Shown one piece after another: positions 8,550 through 18,167 of a stretch of DNA of 64,000 bases; position 1 is the stretch's first letter; each line of letters begins with the position of its first letter. Below the pieces are notes generated by a model that was given only the letters and a program-made list of their open reading frames with translations, did not search any database and had not been told where the DNA came from. The stretch lies in NCBI GenBank assembly GCA_023397905.1, contig JAEWSZ010000059.1:14219-78218 (forward strand), in the 5' to 3' direction. A program made the position numbers and the translations under genes. This DNA comes from Bacillota bacterium. GTDB taxonomy: Bacteria; Bacillota; Clostridia; Acetivibrionales; DSM-1351.

Positions 8550-9032
8550 CTATTTCTTTTTATCAAAATAATATGACTGCTGTGGTAATTTAGCTGCAAT
8601 GTTATAGCCGTTATTTACCATTTTCCCCCGTTTAACCTGACGTATCTCACTGCTGAGTTTATCCATTGATTCCTTTACCTTTTTATTATTGGATTCCTCC
8701 AGACTCTGAATTTGCTTTGTTACATCATATATCGCCGTAACAACCTGCTTCAATTCTGAAGAACCATTGAGCTGAGTCGCCCTGATCTCTTCAAGGCTTT
8801 TCACTCCCAGTACCGACTTCAATCTCGCAAAATACACCTCAAATGCCTGGTCCAACTCATCAATAATATCCATCCGCTTCTGTTTCTGGTCAATGATGCT
8901 GTGCAACTCTTCGGCATTATCCTCTGTGATCACAGTGCTCTGTTTTTCTGTCAGTTTTAAAATCTCTTTTAAGCTGTCAAGTTTTTTCGTTGATAACTCA
9001 AAAAGCTTTTGTATATATTCATCGGCAGTCAT
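8550..9032 (-). CDS. FlgN/FliT-like flagellar export chaperone
   Basis: A 160-aa, almost fully alpha-helical, charged protein ending in YYFDKKK, a tail much like FlgN proteins (compare the FlgN here at 35810, ending in NLFDVKL). As the last gene after fliD and fliS, it may be the FliD chaperone (FliT role). The in-frame ATG at 9059 lacks a ribosome site; the ATG at 9032 has GGGAGG 5 nt upstream and is preferred. Family assignment is from length, helical pattern, tail and context rather than a sharp motif. Confidence 0.6.
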   Translation of the reverse strand: MTADEYIQKLFELSTKKLDSLKEILKLTEKQSTVITEDNAEELHSIIDQKQKRMDIIDELDQAFEVYFARLKSVLGVKSLEEIRATQLNGSSELKQVVTAIYDVTKQIQSLEESNNKKVKESMDKLSSEIRQVKRGKMVNNGYNIAAKLPQQSYYFDKKK

Positions 9033-9129
9033 AGCTTCCTCCCAATATCCCATTAACATTTATCCAACATAAATTTATTTAAACCATATTATTTCATAAA
9101 ACTAATAGGTGTTTCAATATCAAGACAAT

Positions 9130-9161
9130 ACACCCCGCATTCCCAAAGGATTACGAGGTGT
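9130..9161 (-). terminator. Possible weak terminator or processing hairpin between fliS and the chaperone gene
   Basis: An 8-bp inverted repeat (ACACCTCG/CGGGGTGT on the minus strand, with one G-U pair) around a 16-nt loop. The bases after it are not a clean U-run, so it may only reduce read-through from fliS. Confidence 0.3.
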
Positions 9162-9186
9162 TGTTTGAATTTCCAATATTGTATAT

Positions 9187-9597
9187 TTACTTTGCAATTA
9201 CCTCTGACTCTGCCACAGCAGGTACCTGAGTCTTTGCAAGCTTCATAGCCTGAGCCCAGGTATCCCTGAGTTCTTTGGCCATGCTAAGGACTTCCTCAAG
9301 GATAGCCTTATCTTTATTCAGATTAGCTTCAACGAGCCTTCTGTACATGTAATCGTATAAAAGTTCCAGATTGTTTGACACCTCAAAGCTTTTATCAAGA
9401 GTTGTCATAAACTCAACTATAATAGCCTGTGCCTTTACCATGCCATTATTAGCCTTTTCCAAATTTTGAGTCTCAACACCTGCTTGAGCCTGCATTAAAA
9501 ATTTTACCAAACCGTTATACAGCATCAACGTCAATTCTTCAGGGCTCGCTGTATTTACTGAATTTTCCTTATACTGATTATAACCGTTACTCAACAT
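9187..9597 (-). CDS. fliS: Flagellin export chaperone FliS
   Basis: FliS binds flagellin in the cytoplasm and stops early polymerisation before type III export; in Bacillus it also helps FliW release. This is a normal-length family member (136 aa) with the typical start NGYNQYKENSVNTASPEELT and a four-helix pattern. An AGGAGG lies 10 nt before the ATG. It follows fliD by about 70 nt and should belong to the same sigma-28 transcript that starts before flaG. Confidence 0.95.
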   Translation of the reverse strand: MLSNGYNQYKENSVNTASPEELTLMLYNGLVKFLMQAQAGVETQNLEKANNGMVKAQAIIVEFMTTLDKSFEVSNNLELLYDYMYRRLVEANLNKDKAILEEVLSMAKELRDTWAQAMKLAKTQVPAVAESEVIAK

Positions 9598-9666
9598 TAG
9601 CTAGCATCCTCCTAATAGACACTTTATATTTTATACCTGGTAGTTCAAATTATATTAATTGCAACA

Positions 9667-11955
9667 TCATTGCTGACTCATGCCAAATTGTTGCATTATC
9701 CAACTCTGCTGCTCATTCATCTTGCTTAAAGCCGATTCCATTTTAGCAAACTTGTTATATAAAGCATTTTCTTTTTCAATCAGCCTATTATTCATATCTG
9801 TGACCTGACTGTCAAAATCCGATATTTCCTTATATAAAACATTTGAATACTCCGAACGGTCACCAATGATACCTGCCTTTTCCAGTAATGAACCCTTATT
9901 GCCGCCATTGTCTGTGCTTGTTCTAATAGCATCCTGAATTATATCGGATAATTTAAATGCAATACCTGATTCCTTGTATCTCTGGTTTCTTAAAGTTGAA
10001 TCATTCATAGCCTCATAATAAGTGATATCTGAACTGCTTGTAAACAAATTAGCTACTTCTTCCGGTTTTGTAGCAAGGGCATCTTTCAGTTTGGCTTCAT
10101 TAATTTCAAGCTTACCCCTTTGCGTATAATCAGAAGATGTAGTTATACCAATTGAAGAAAACGATATGCCTACGCCCTGCACTGCCGCATACAGTGCAGT
10201 TCTCATTTGATTTACTATACTTGATACAATACTGTCATTTCTCAATAGACCTGATTTTGCTTTATCTTCCCATTGTTTTATCTGATCTTCTGACATTGCA
10301 GCTTTTTGTTCATCGGTTAACGGCAGGTAATCACGGTTTACCTTTTCATTAATCTTGCCGTTGAGCTTGTCGATTATTTCATTATATTTGTCTACAAAGG
10401 TTTTAATATAATCGTAAGTATTTGTGGTGTCACTGGCGATAGTTACACTGATGGGATCAACTCCTCCGCCTGATGTAAAATCATTTTTAATATTGAAGGT
10501 TATGCCATCATAAGTAAAAGAATTGCTGGGCCTCACGATTGTGACATCGCTGCTGTTCCCTCCCAAACCCGATATGGTGACACTGGCATCCGTACCGTAG
10601 ACCGTATCCGTCACATTAAAACCAAGCGCCTCCATGAACCCATCCCCATCTGAAGGTTCAATATCTTTGACTGTTAATTGACTGGCAGCACCCGTATCAC
10701 CGGATTCAATCTTGAAACTGTTAGTTGTGAGATCATATTTCATTTTTACATTGAGAGAAGTATCAGCATTTACTGTTTTAATAATATCATTTAAAGATGT
10801 GTCCTTTGAATTAAATCTAAAATACTTCCCATTTATTGAAAAAGTGATGTCGTTTGCCGAACCGTCAATTTTAGCTGCAAATGCCGTATTGTTAAATGCA
10901 CCCTTGATGTCATATATCTTGGCTGTCAAATCAATTTTATTAGACATGTTGCCTTGTTGCAGTCCCAGTGCGGCATTAGCTCCGGAATCAGTTTTATCTA
11001 TGGATACCGACTGGCTTGATGTATACGTAACCTTTCCATCAGTATTTTTAAAGGTTATATTCGCACTTCCTCCAAAAGCCGCATCAGCAGCGGCCTTAAT
11101 AGCGGCGGCCAGGTCGTCGGCATTTGTATAAACCTCCCCCGCAGCCAATGTCACAGTTTTTTTAACTCCGCCTATGGTAAGATCAAATTTATTATATGAA
11201 GGAATAGTTACAAACGGAGCATCTGCAGTAGGCTTTACACCAAACAGTACATCAGCCCCATCATTATATACAGTCCCTATACTAAATGAATCTGTGTCCC
11301 TGGTCGTTGAAAAGCTGATTCTGTTGTCTGCCGTAAGTCCTACTGTTATTTTTGAAACACCGCTATCCTTTCCAAACGCAGCATCAATTTTGTTCTGAAG
11401 TTCGGTTTGTAGCTCTGCAACAGTGCTTACATTACTTATTGTAAACTGTCTTGTGACATTATTCAGAGTAAATTCAAATGTGTTGTTTCCATTTGATGCT
11501 TTTATATTTTGTACATCGGCATCGGTTAAAGCTACAGTTCCCTCAACTGGCCTGCTGACGCTGCTTCCAGAAACCTCAGCGCTGGTTGCCGCTTTTAAGC
11601 TTTTAATAGTATATGTACCGGCTTTGGCATTGGCTCCCGGAGTTACTGAAACGTAGTTAGTAGCATTCGTCGTCGAATAAGACGAAGAAAAACTTGCAAA
11701 GGAATTTATGGATTTTAAATTTTTGCTTGAAAGCGTATCAAAGTATTCATTATAAAAACTCTGAAGTGTAGATGTTATATCCCTGTATGCATCGGTTTTC
11801 CATAAATCAACTTGTCGTTTTTGAATAAGCTTGTCCAGCTTGGCCTGATCCGCAGCCATCATCTGCTTGACCAGCGTATCCGTATCCATACCCGACACCA
11901 GACCGGTAAGCCTCATGCTATTGTTTAAGTAACTTGATATATTATTCGTCGCCAT
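9667..11955 (-). CDS. fliD: Flagellar filament cap protein FliD
   Basis: The capping protein (HAP2) that folds and places flagellin at the filament tip. The N-terminal FliD_N domain is clear (residues 12-110, RLTGLVSGMDTDTLVKQMM), and the C-terminal FliD_C region with long coiled-coil helices runs from about 560 to 755. At 762 aa it is larger than the usual 450-650 aa; the extra length lies in the Thr/Asn/Asp-rich middle (about 120-480), which would form exposed domains. The ATG is 7 nt after AAGG, with a 5-nt gap from flaG. Confidence 0.95.
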   Translation of the reverse strand: MATNNISSYLNNSMRLTGLVSGMDTDTLVKQMMAADQAKLDKLIQKRQVDLWKTDAYRDITSTLQSFYNEYFDTLSSKNLKSINSFASFSSSYSTTNATNYVSVTPGANAKAGTYTIKSLKAATSAEVSGSSVSRPVEGTVALTDADVQNIKASNGNNTFEFTLNNVTRQFTISNVSTVAELQTELQNKIDAAFGKDSGVSKITVGLTADNRISFSTTRDTDSFSIGTVYNDGADVLFGVKPTADAPFVTIPSYNKFDLTIGGVKKTVTLAAGEVYTNADDLAAAIKAAADAAFGGSANITFKNTDGKVTYTSSQSVSIDKTDSGANAALGLQQGNMSNKIDLTAKIYDIKGAFNNTAFAAKIDGSANDITFSINGKYFRFNSKDTSLNDIIKTVNADTSLNVKMKYDLTTNSFKIESGDTGAASQLTVKDIEPSDGDGFMEALGFNVTDTVYGTDASVTISGLGGNSSDVTIVRPSNSFTYDGITFNIKNDFTSGGGVDPISVTIASDTTNTYDYIKTFVDKYNEIIDKLNGKINEKVNRDYLPLTDEQKAAMSEDQIKQWEDKAKSGLLRNDSIVSSIVNQMRTALYAAVQGVGISFSSIGITTSSDYTQRGKLEINEAKLKDALATKPEEVANLFTSSSDITYYEAMNDSTLRNQRYKESGIAFKLSDIIQDAIRTSTDNGGNKGSLLEKAGIIGDRSEYSNVLYKEISDFDSQVTDMNNRLIEKENALYNKFAKMESALSKMNEQQSWIMQQFGMSQQ

Positions 11956-11960
11956 ATTAT

Positions 11961-12401
11961 TTACCTTCTTTCGTCAACAAAAATTCCAGCCATTTCGCAA
12001 ATCTTCGCTACCATGTCCAAAATTTTTTCATTTGGGATTTCTCTTATAAGTTCATCCGTTTCTGAATTAAAAACCTTGACAACTATTTCATTGGTGGCCT
12101 CATGGATAGAGAATTCAAATCTCCTATTTCCCCCCATAATAGCTTTATTTGCCTTTTGTATCGCCTCAATTACCACCCGTTCCGAAACAGGCATATTATC
12201 CTTGTCATATTCATTTATCTGAGAAATATTTTTAATGTTGGCTTGAGACCATTCCTTATTTCCTTGAATACCCGCAAGATTACCTTCATCGTTTGTATTT
12301 ATTTTTTTTGCCGGCTCAACCGTCATCTGTCTGCTTTTGTTATTATTGCTTAATTTGATATTAGAGCTGGGTAACTCACTATTACTTATCTTCATACTCA
12401 T
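11961..12401 (-). CDS. flaG: FlaG family protein
   Basis: FlaG proteins, encoded next to fliD, influence filament length in several bacteria. The conserved C-terminal half is clear: RFEFSIHEATNEIVVKVFN and ELIREIPNEKILDM. The frame opens with GTG, ATG, ATG and ATG codons close together; the GTG overlaps the GGAGG itself, and the ATG at 12401 has the best 8-nt spacing (147 aa), with 12407 as alternative. The N-terminal 60 residues are polar and low in conservation, as usual. Confidence 0.85.
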   Translation of the reverse strand: MSMKISNSELPSSNIKLSNNNKSRQMTVEPAKKINTNDEGNLAGIQGNKEWSQANIKNISQINEYDKDNMPVSERVVIEAIQKANKAIMGGNRRFEFSIHEATNEIVVKVFNSETDELIREIPNEKILDMVAKICEMAGIFVDERR

Positions 12402-12435
12402 ACTCATAACCTCCACTAAAAACTTTCTAATTATT

Positions 12436-12462
12436 TTATCGGAAATATTTAGAAAATGTTTA
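12436..12462 (-). promoter_or_regulatory. Sigma-28 (SigD/FliA) promoter for flaG-fliD-fliS
   Basis: Minus strand: TAAA (12459-12462), exactly 15 nt, then TCCGATAA (12436-12443), which matches the consensus TAAA-N15-GCCGATAA in all but one base. It stands about 35 nt before the flaG start. Confidence 0.85.
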
Positions 12463-12501
12463 GTGGTTTTGATATGTTAAACCATATACTTGATTTATCA
12501 T

Positions 12502-13656
12502 CTATTTAATACTTTTCTCCACAACCTCTTTCACTTTATCAATCACATACTTAATTTCGCTCTGCTCCATCTTGGCGAATAACGGTAACGTTATGATTCT
12601 TTCATATAATGCCTCTGCTTTGGGGCAGATACCTTTGTTGTAACCCAGTTTTCGATAATATGGATGATAATAAACCGGTATATAATGCACATTTACACCG
12701 ATTCCATACTCTTTCAGTTTATTATAAAATTCTTTTCTGTCTATACTCAATTTCTCAAGTTCAAGCTGCAAAACATAAATATGCCATGCAGAAAGACCAT
12801 TTGTATCCTGGTATGGAATGGTAATCCCATCTGTATTTTTAAATGCTTCATTATACTGTTTTGCAAAGTCTCTCCTCAGCTTGAGGAATTTATCAAGCTT
12901 TTTAAGCTGGCTTATTCCCAATACGGCCTGTATATCCGTCAATCTATAATTGTACCCAAGAAAATGCTGCTCATAGAACCAATCGCCTTCATCCCGGTTT
13001 ACAAGTCTGTTATGTTCCCTTGTAATCCCATGTGTCCTGAACATAAGCAATTTTTCATACAGTTCCCTGCTATTTGTCGTTACAGCTCCACCCTCACCTG
13101 TGGTAATTGTTTTGACCGGATGAAAGCTAAATGTTGTCATATGAGAAATGCTGCCTATATCCCTCCCTTTATATTTTGCTCCTATTGAATGGGCTGCATC
13201 TTCTATAACTGTCAGGTTATGTTTTTCTGCTGTCATCATAATGGCATCCAAATCGCATGGTTGTCCTGTAAAATCCACAGGAATAACCGCCTTTGTGTCA
13301 GGCGTGATTTTTTTCTCAATTTCGGCCGGATCAATATTGTATGTATCGCTGCAAACGTCTGCGAACACAGGCGTTGCCCCCATATACAGTGCACAGTTGG
13401 CTGAGGCGGCAAATGTCATAGGAGTTGTTATCACTTTATCGCCCGGACCGATATCTGCAGCAAAACACGCTCCGTGAAGTGCTGCCGTTCCATTTGAAAA
13501 TACCACGGCATATTTTGCTCCGGTGTATTCTGCAAGTTTTTTTTCAAATTCGGAAACTTTAGGACCTGTTGTTAAAAAATCTCCTTTTAAAACATCAATA
13601 ACACCTTGTATATCATCCTCATCTATCCACTGTCTTCCATATGGAATTGGTTTCAT
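12502..13656 (-). CDS. pseC: PseC, UDP-4-keto-sugar aminotransferase
   Basis: PLP-dependent DegT/DnrJ/EryC1-family aminotransferase (384 aa) for the second step of pseudaminic acid synthesis: it converts UDP-2-acetamido-2,6-dideoxy-L-arabino-hexos-4-ulose to the 4-amino L-altrose sugar. The start PIPYGRQWIDEDDI, the EDAAHSIGA strand with the cofactor Asp, and the Schiff-base lysine in FHPVKTITTGEGG are all visible. It overlaps pseG by 4 nt and is the last gene of the pse run. Confidence 0.93.
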   Translation of the reverse strand: MKPIPYGRQWIDEDDIQGVIDVLKGDFLTTGPKVSEFEKKLAEYTGAKYAVVFSNGTAALHGACFAADIGPGDKVITTPMTFAASANCALYMGATPVFADVCSDTYNIDPAEIEKKITPDTKAVIPVDFTGQPCDLDAIMMTAEKHNLTVIEDAAHSIGAKYKGRDIGSISHMTTFSFHPVKTITTGEGGAVTTNSRELYEKLLMFRTHGITREHNRLVNRDEGDWFYEQHFLGYNYRLTDIQAVLGISQLKKLDKFLKLRRDFAKQYNEAFKNTDGITIPYQDTNGLSAWHIYVLQLELEKLSIDRKEFYNKLKEYGIGVNVHYIPVYYHPYYRKLGYNKGICPKAEALYERIITLPLFAKMEQSEIKYVIDKVKEVVEKSIK

Positions 13657-14789
13657 GATCTGTACACCTCATCTTTCTCCGGTTTTTCAATGCAATCTGT
13701 AAGTTCCTTTGCAATTCTGTAAGCTCCTCTGCCATCAACCAAACTCCTCATTTTTTTTGACAGATTTTTTCTGGTATCATAATCCATAATCAAATCAAAC
13801 ACCTTATGTGGCAGATCGATATTCTTAAAATTGTGATACCATCCTAACAAATTAATATATCCTTTTTGATACAGAGTTTCTGCCGAACCTTTTTGATTAT
13901 CTGCCAGAAAGAAGGCAAAAGTCGGCGTTCCGCTGCTGCATAATTCGTACAGAGTACCTCCTCCGGAAGAAATTGCAATGTCCGAACGGAGCATTATGTT
14001 AGACATCGATTCAGTGTCAATATAAAGATTTATGTTTGAATTATCAATTGCAAGTTTTTTTATTTCTGCTTGAAAAACAAAGCCTGATCCCATAACCACA
14101 TTATAGTGGAATGCATTGGTTTTTCTGTCTTTTATCAAGATTTTAAGCAGTCTTCCGGTACAGTTATATGGGTCAGCCCCTCCTGTAGTTATCATTATTT
14201 CAACAGCTTCATCAAAAATTCTGTCTCCGTCTATACATTCAAACTTTCTGATTTTCCTCTCAGGTATAAGTGATATATCAGAAAACTCCTTCCGAAGAGG
14301 AATATATTCTGTTCCCAACAATAGTCGCTGACCTTTAAAAGCTGCATTATATGCTAATGAAAAAGCATTTATGCCTCCATTGATAATTATATCTGCAGGA
14401 CAATTAAATAAATTCATATCATCAATAAAAGCAATTTTCTTAACTGATTTCCTCAAATTTTTGAAATATTCCACATCCAAATTATATTTATCTACCAGAA
14501 TCAAGTCGCAACCTTGTTGCTCCACAATTTTGCCGGTTTCAGTCAAATCAAACTCCAGTTCGGCAATACTTCCATAATCAAATTTTGTAATATCTGTTTC
14601 AGTATCAGTCTTAATTTTGAATATTTCAAAACCTGCAGCTGAGGCTTTATCCAAGCCTTGCTTGTATTCCCCTATGAAATAAACCCTACAGCCCAGATTT
14701 TTTAATTCCTCAGCAACTGCCATGCATCTCATCACATGACCCATTCCAATTGAAGGGCCTCCATCAGCTCTTATCGCTATGTTGTACAT
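13653..14789 (-). CDS. pseG: PseG, UDP-sugar hydrolase of pseudaminic acid synthesis
   Basis: Removes UDP from UDP-2,4-diacetamido-2,4,6-trideoxy-L-altrose. It is a GT-B-like fold protein; the N-terminal motif IRADGGPSIGMGHVMRC includes the catalytic His of the family, and the nucleotide-binding region ISSGGGTLYELCSSGTP is near residue 275. At 378 aa it is somewhat longer than Campylobacter PseG, with a charged insert near residues 180-200. It overlaps pseC by 4 nt and pseH by 26 nt, so the three are probably coupled. Confidence 0.92.
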   Translation of the reverse strand: MYNIAIRADGGPSIGMGHVMRCMAVAEELKNLGCRVYFIGEYKQGLDKASAAGFEIFKIKTDTETDITKFDYGSIAELEFDLTETGKIVEQQGCDLILVDKYNLDVEYFKNLRKSVKKIAFIDDMNLFNCPADIIINGGINAFSLAYNAAFKGQRLLLGTEYIPLRKEFSDISLIPERKIRKFECIDGDRIFDEAVEIMITTGGADPYNCTGRLLKILIKDRKTNAFHYNVVMGSGFVFQAEIKKLAIDNSNINLYIDTESMSNIMLRSDIAISSGGGTLYELCSSGTPTFAFFLADNQKGSAETLYQKGYINLLGWYHNFKNIDLPHKVFDLIMDYDTRKNLSKKMRSLVDGRGAYRIAKELTDCIEKPEKDEVYRS

Positions 14790-15300
14790 TCTCCCATTCC
14801 TCTTTTAAAATGGACATTTCTATTACATTTTTGAATATACCATTTTTAAAAATGTCCTGTCTGGATATGCCATCAATACTAAACCCTAATATTTTATACA
14901 TTTCAACAGCTCTTTTATTGTCTTCAAATACACGCAAATAAACTTTATTTAAATTAAGCAGCTTGAATGCATATTCCATAACAAGCATACTGGCTTCCTT
15001 TGCATATCCTTTTCCGGCATATTGCCGCTCCCCGATAAGAATGCCATATTCGGCTTTACGGTTTATATTATCGATAGAACTTAGTCCTACTGTCCCAATT
15101 GGTATATCTTCTAAAGAAATATATATAACAAACTCTTTTCTGGAAATTGATTTTGCATAAGTTTCAAACCATTTTCTATGACTTTTCAATGATATTTCAC
15201 CATCATTGAAAAGACAAGCGGAGATTTCAGGATCATTCCGCCATTTAACTATATATTTATCATGGTTTTCATCTAAAGGTATTATTTTAACTTTAATCAC
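14764..15300 (-). CDS. pseH: PseH, GNAT N-acetyltransferase
   Basis: Acetyl-CoA dependent acetylation of the 4-amino group of the UDP-L-AltNAc intermediate. The 178-aa GNAT domain shows the acetyl-CoA loop GERQYAGKGYAKEA and the helix-turn VFEDNKRAVEMYKILGF. The start is GTG at 15300, 7 nt after GGTGA. It overlaps pseG by 26 nt and follows pseI by 20 nt. Context makes PseH far more likely than another GNAT. Confidence 0.88.
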   Translation of the reverse strand: MIKVKIIPLDENHDKYIVKWRNDPEISACLFNDGEISLKSHRKWFETYAKSISRKEFVIYISLEDIPIGTVGLSSIDNINRKAEYGILIGERQYAGKGYAKEASMLVMEYAFKLLNLNKVYLRVFEDNKRAVEMYKILGFSIDGISRQDIFKNGIFKNVIEMSILKEEWENVQHSDKS

Positions 15301-15320
15301 AACAAAATCACCGTCCTGCT

Positions 15321-16376
15321 TTATTCAACCAAAATATGTTTTCTTTCTAAAGGCGTCCCTCTTTCAATATCTTCCATAGATCTTTTCCCCAAAACTTCCT
15401 CATAATATCTGGGATGCATACCATTTGCAGGCCTGATAACTCTTATATTCTGCTCGGTAAATTCTTCTCCGGCCATTATTTCCTTAACGACAAATATTGA
15501 CTTCCGGAAAACCTTATTGTTTTCTTCCTGTCTGGAAACCTTATAAGAAACATCGCCAATTGCTTTTTCTGTTTCTCGGATATCCTTAACCATTGAAGCA
15601 AATTCTTTTTTCTCCATAGAAAATGAAGCATCTGGATTCTCAATATCTCTGCTGATACAGAAATGTTTTTCAATAACTTTAGCCCCCAATGCAACGGCTG
15701 TTGTAGCTGCTATTGAACCCAAACTGTGATCGGAAAGACCAGTAACCAATCCAAATCTTTTCTGCATATCCTGAATTGTAGCTAAATTCATATCCTCAGG
15801 TATTGCAGGATATGAACTGGAGCATTTCAATAGGCATACATCTTCACAACCCTCTTTACGTGCAACACCCACAGCTTCCTCTATTTCCTCCGGAGATGCC
15901 ATTCCGGTAGAAATTATCATTGGTTTTCCCTTTGAAGCCACATATTTTATTAAAGGAATATCTACAATCTCAAAAGAGGCAATTTTATAAAACTCAATGC
16001 CTATACTTTCCAGAAAGTCGACAGAAGTCTTATCAAAAGGGGTCGACAAAAAATCTATCCCCACTTTTTCTGCCTCTTTCATCAATTGCGGTTGCCATTC
16101 CCATGGAGTAAAGGCTTTTCCATATAAGCTGTATAATGTTTCTCCGCCCCATGTTCCGGTATCTATTCTAAAATATTCATTATTACAATCAATAGTTATT
16201 GTATCGGGTGTATAGGTCTGTATTTTAATACAGTCAGCCCCGGCTTCTCTGGCAGCATGTATTATTTCTATGGCCCTGCTTATATCACCCGCATGATTTG
16301 CAGACATCTCAGCAATAATATAGCAGGGATACCCCTCACCTATTTTTCTGTCTTTTATGAGTATATGCTTTTTCAG
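15321..16376 (-). CDS. pseI: PseI, pseudaminic acid synthase (probable CTG start)
   Basis: Condenses 2,4-diacetamido-2,4,6-trideoxy-L-altrose with phosphoenolpyruvate to give pseudaminic acid. NeuB domain from IIAEMSANHAG through KHFCISRD, and a C-terminal SAF (antifreeze-like) domain from about residue 285. No ATG exists near the N-terminus. A TTG at 16415 inside the end of pseF has no ribosome site, while AGGAGG at about 16384-16389 places a CTG (16376) at 7 nt; this yields LKKHILIKDRKIG, the usual PseI beginning. The CTG start is inference from spacing and alignment to the family pattern. Confidence 0.9.
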   Translation of the reverse strand: MKKHILIKDRKIGEGYPCYIIAEMSANHAGDISRAIEIIHAAREAGADCIKIQTYTPDTITIDCNNEYFRIDTGTWGGETLYSLYGKAFTPWEWQPQLMKEAEKVGIDFLSTPFDKTSVDFLESIGIEFYKIASFEIVDIPLIKYVASKGKPMIISTGMASPEEIEEAVGVARKEGCEDVCLLKCSSSYPAIPEDMNLATIQDMQKRFGLVTGLSDHSLGSIAATTAVALGAKVIEKHFCISRDIENPDASFSMEKKEFASMVKDIRETEKAIGDVSYKVSRQEENNKVFRKSIFVVKEIMAGEEFTEQNIRVIRPANGMHPRYYEEVLGKRSMEDIERGTPLERKHILVE

Positions 16377-16404
16377 GCTTATCCCTCCTATTAAACCAAA
16401 TAGT

Positions 16405-17100
16405 TTATTTGTCAAATTTATTCAGATATTTGAACTTGAGCTCCGCCAATACCCAATCATCGGGAGTATCAATATCCTGAACCTCGATTTCAGGTACAAT
16501 AAAAGGAATTGTATTTTTAGTTATAAGCTTTTGTTCTTTAAGAAAAACTTCCGATTTCATTGCATAAAACTGCCCGCAGTCATGGTAAAAAGGTTCAAGA
16601 TCTTGTGATCTTGTATTCAAATATTCCGGCCATTTCATAGTTGCTTTTCCCTCATGTACAACTATACCTCTCTGGGGAGGAAATGAAAACCGTACAACAG
16701 GCAAAAGTGATTCAGCCTTGCTTGAAATCAACTTATTCATTGCTTCCTTGAGCCTTTCAGCTGTTATGAATGGTGCCGTTGGATACAGGCAACAGAAATA
16801 ATCAAATTCCATCTTCATATTTTCATAATTCAGGAGTACCTCCCTTATTACATCAGCTGTAACAGCATAGTCGTTTGAAGTCTCAGCACTCCTGAAAAAT
16901 GGCACTTCTGCTCCGTATTTAATACTAATTTCAGCAATTTCGGCATCATCTGTAGATACCATAACCTTATCAAATATTTCACTCTTTTTTGCCGCTTCAA
17001 TCGAATAACTTATAATCGGTCGTCCGCAAAATTCTTTAATATTTTTACGTGGTATTCTCTTACTCCCACCTCTTGCAGTTATTATTGCTATATTCTTCAA
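16405..17100 (-). CDS. pseF: PseF, pseudaminic acid cytidylyltransferase
   Basis: Activates pseudaminic acid with CTP to CMP-Pse, the donor for flagellin glycosylation. NeuA-like fold with nucleotide motif ARGGSKRIPRKN at residues 5-16, and a C-terminal VQDIDTPDDW motif. The longest frame begins with a GTG that is part of the ribosome site; TTG at 17100, 5 nt after GTGGAGG, gives the expected start MKNIAIITARGGSK. It ends just before the pseI ribosome site. Confidence 0.92.
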   Translation of the reverse strand: MKNIAIITARGGSKRIPRKNIKEFCGRPIISYSIEAAKKSEIFDKVMVSTDDAEIAEISIKYGAEVPFFRSAETSNDYAVTADVIREVLLNYENMKMEFDYFCCLYPTAPFITAERLKEAMNKLISSKAESLLPVVRFSFPPQRGIVVHEGKATMKWPEYLNTRSQDLEPFYHDCGQFYAMKSEVFLKEQKLITKNTIPFIVPEIEVQDIDTPDDWVLAELKFKYLNKFDK

Positions 17101-17145
17101 ATCAGCCTCCACAGCATATCTAAAGTTTTATTGTCTTACAGTTAT

Positions 17146-18153
17146 TCAAAACATTCTTTCAACACGATACTTTAAATCTTCAACTGTGAGCCACTGGGTA
17201 TTTGCACCTGAGTTATATTCAAACCCTTCTGCTATAAGCTTTCCGCCTTCTGTAAAATGGCGTTTTGACTTCCACCAGTCAAATTGCGGATATATTATAT
17301 AATGTTTATCATATTCATAGGTTGATCTTGAATCATCCTTCGTAATCATCACTTCGTCCAGTTTTTCACCTTCTCTGATACCCACTTCCTTTATATCAAT
17401 CTCTCTGCCTCCCATTGCTCTGGCCAAATCAATAATTTTAAAGGATGGTATCTTGGAAATATATGTCTCTCCGCCCTTTGATTCAGCTATAGCCTTTAAT
17501 ACCAGAGCCACACCCTCATCCAGAGTTATCCAGAACCTGGTCATGCGGATATCTGTGACCGGAAGCTCTTTTGAACCACTATTCAGTATATCTTTAAAAA
17601 ATGGAATTACAGAACCCCTGCTGCCTGCAACATTGCCATACCTGACTACAGAAAAAACAGTCCCACTCATGCCGGAATATGCCCCTGCCGAAATAAAAAG
17701 CTTATCGGATACAAGTTTGGTACCGCCATATAGATTTATAGGATTAACTGCTTTATCTGTCGACAAAGCCACTACCTTTTTTACGCCTCTGTCCAATGCC
17801 GCATCAATAACGTTCTGCGCTCCGTGTATATTTGTCTTTATTGCTTCAAAAGGGTTGTATTCGCAGGCAGGCACCTGTTTCATAGCAGCGGCGTGTACAA
17901 CATAATCAACTCCATTGAATGCCCTGTATAACCTGTCTTTGTCCCTGACATCACCAATAAAAAATCGCAGCCTAGAAGTTTTGTCTTTACCATATTTGCT
18001 TTCCAGTTCCTTCTGCATCACAAACTGTTTATATTCATCTCTTGAATATATAATCATTCTTTCAATATCATATTTCTCCAAAACTGTCTTAGTAAAAGTT
18101 TTTCCAAAAGAACCGGTACCGCCGGTTACTAAAATTGTTTTTCCCGTAAACAA
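17146..18153 (-). CDS. pseB: PseB, UDP-GlcNAc 4,6-dehydratase (5-inverting)
   Basis: First enzyme of the pathway: NAD(P)-dependent dehydration and C5 epimerisation of UDP-GlcNAc. Short-chain dehydrogenase fold with the cofactor loop TGGTGSFGKTF near the N-terminus, the active-site YGGTK and the helix region DKAVNPINLY. The TTG at 18171 has a poor ribosome site; TTG at 18153 is 5 nt after GGGGTGG and gives MFTGKTILVTGG, matching PseB N-termini. Length 335 aa is normal. Confidence 0.93.
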   Translation of the reverse strand: MFTGKTILVTGGTGSFGKTFTKTVLEKYDIERMIIYSRDEYKQFVMQKELESKYGKDKTSRLRFFIGDVRDKDRLYRAFNGVDYVVHAAAMKQVPACEYNPFEAIKTNIHGAQNVIDAALDRGVKKVVALSTDKAVNPINLYGGTKLVSDKLFISAGAYSGMSGTVFSVVRYGNVAGSRGSVIPFFKDILNSGSKELPVTDIRMTRFWITLDEGVALVLKAIAESKGGETYISKIPSFKIIDLARAMGGREIDIKEVGIREGEKLDEVMITKDDSRSTYEYDKHYIIYPQFDWWKSKRHFTEGGKLIAEGFEYNSGANTQWLTVEDLKYRVERMF

Positions 18154-18167
18154 ATTATCCACCCCAA

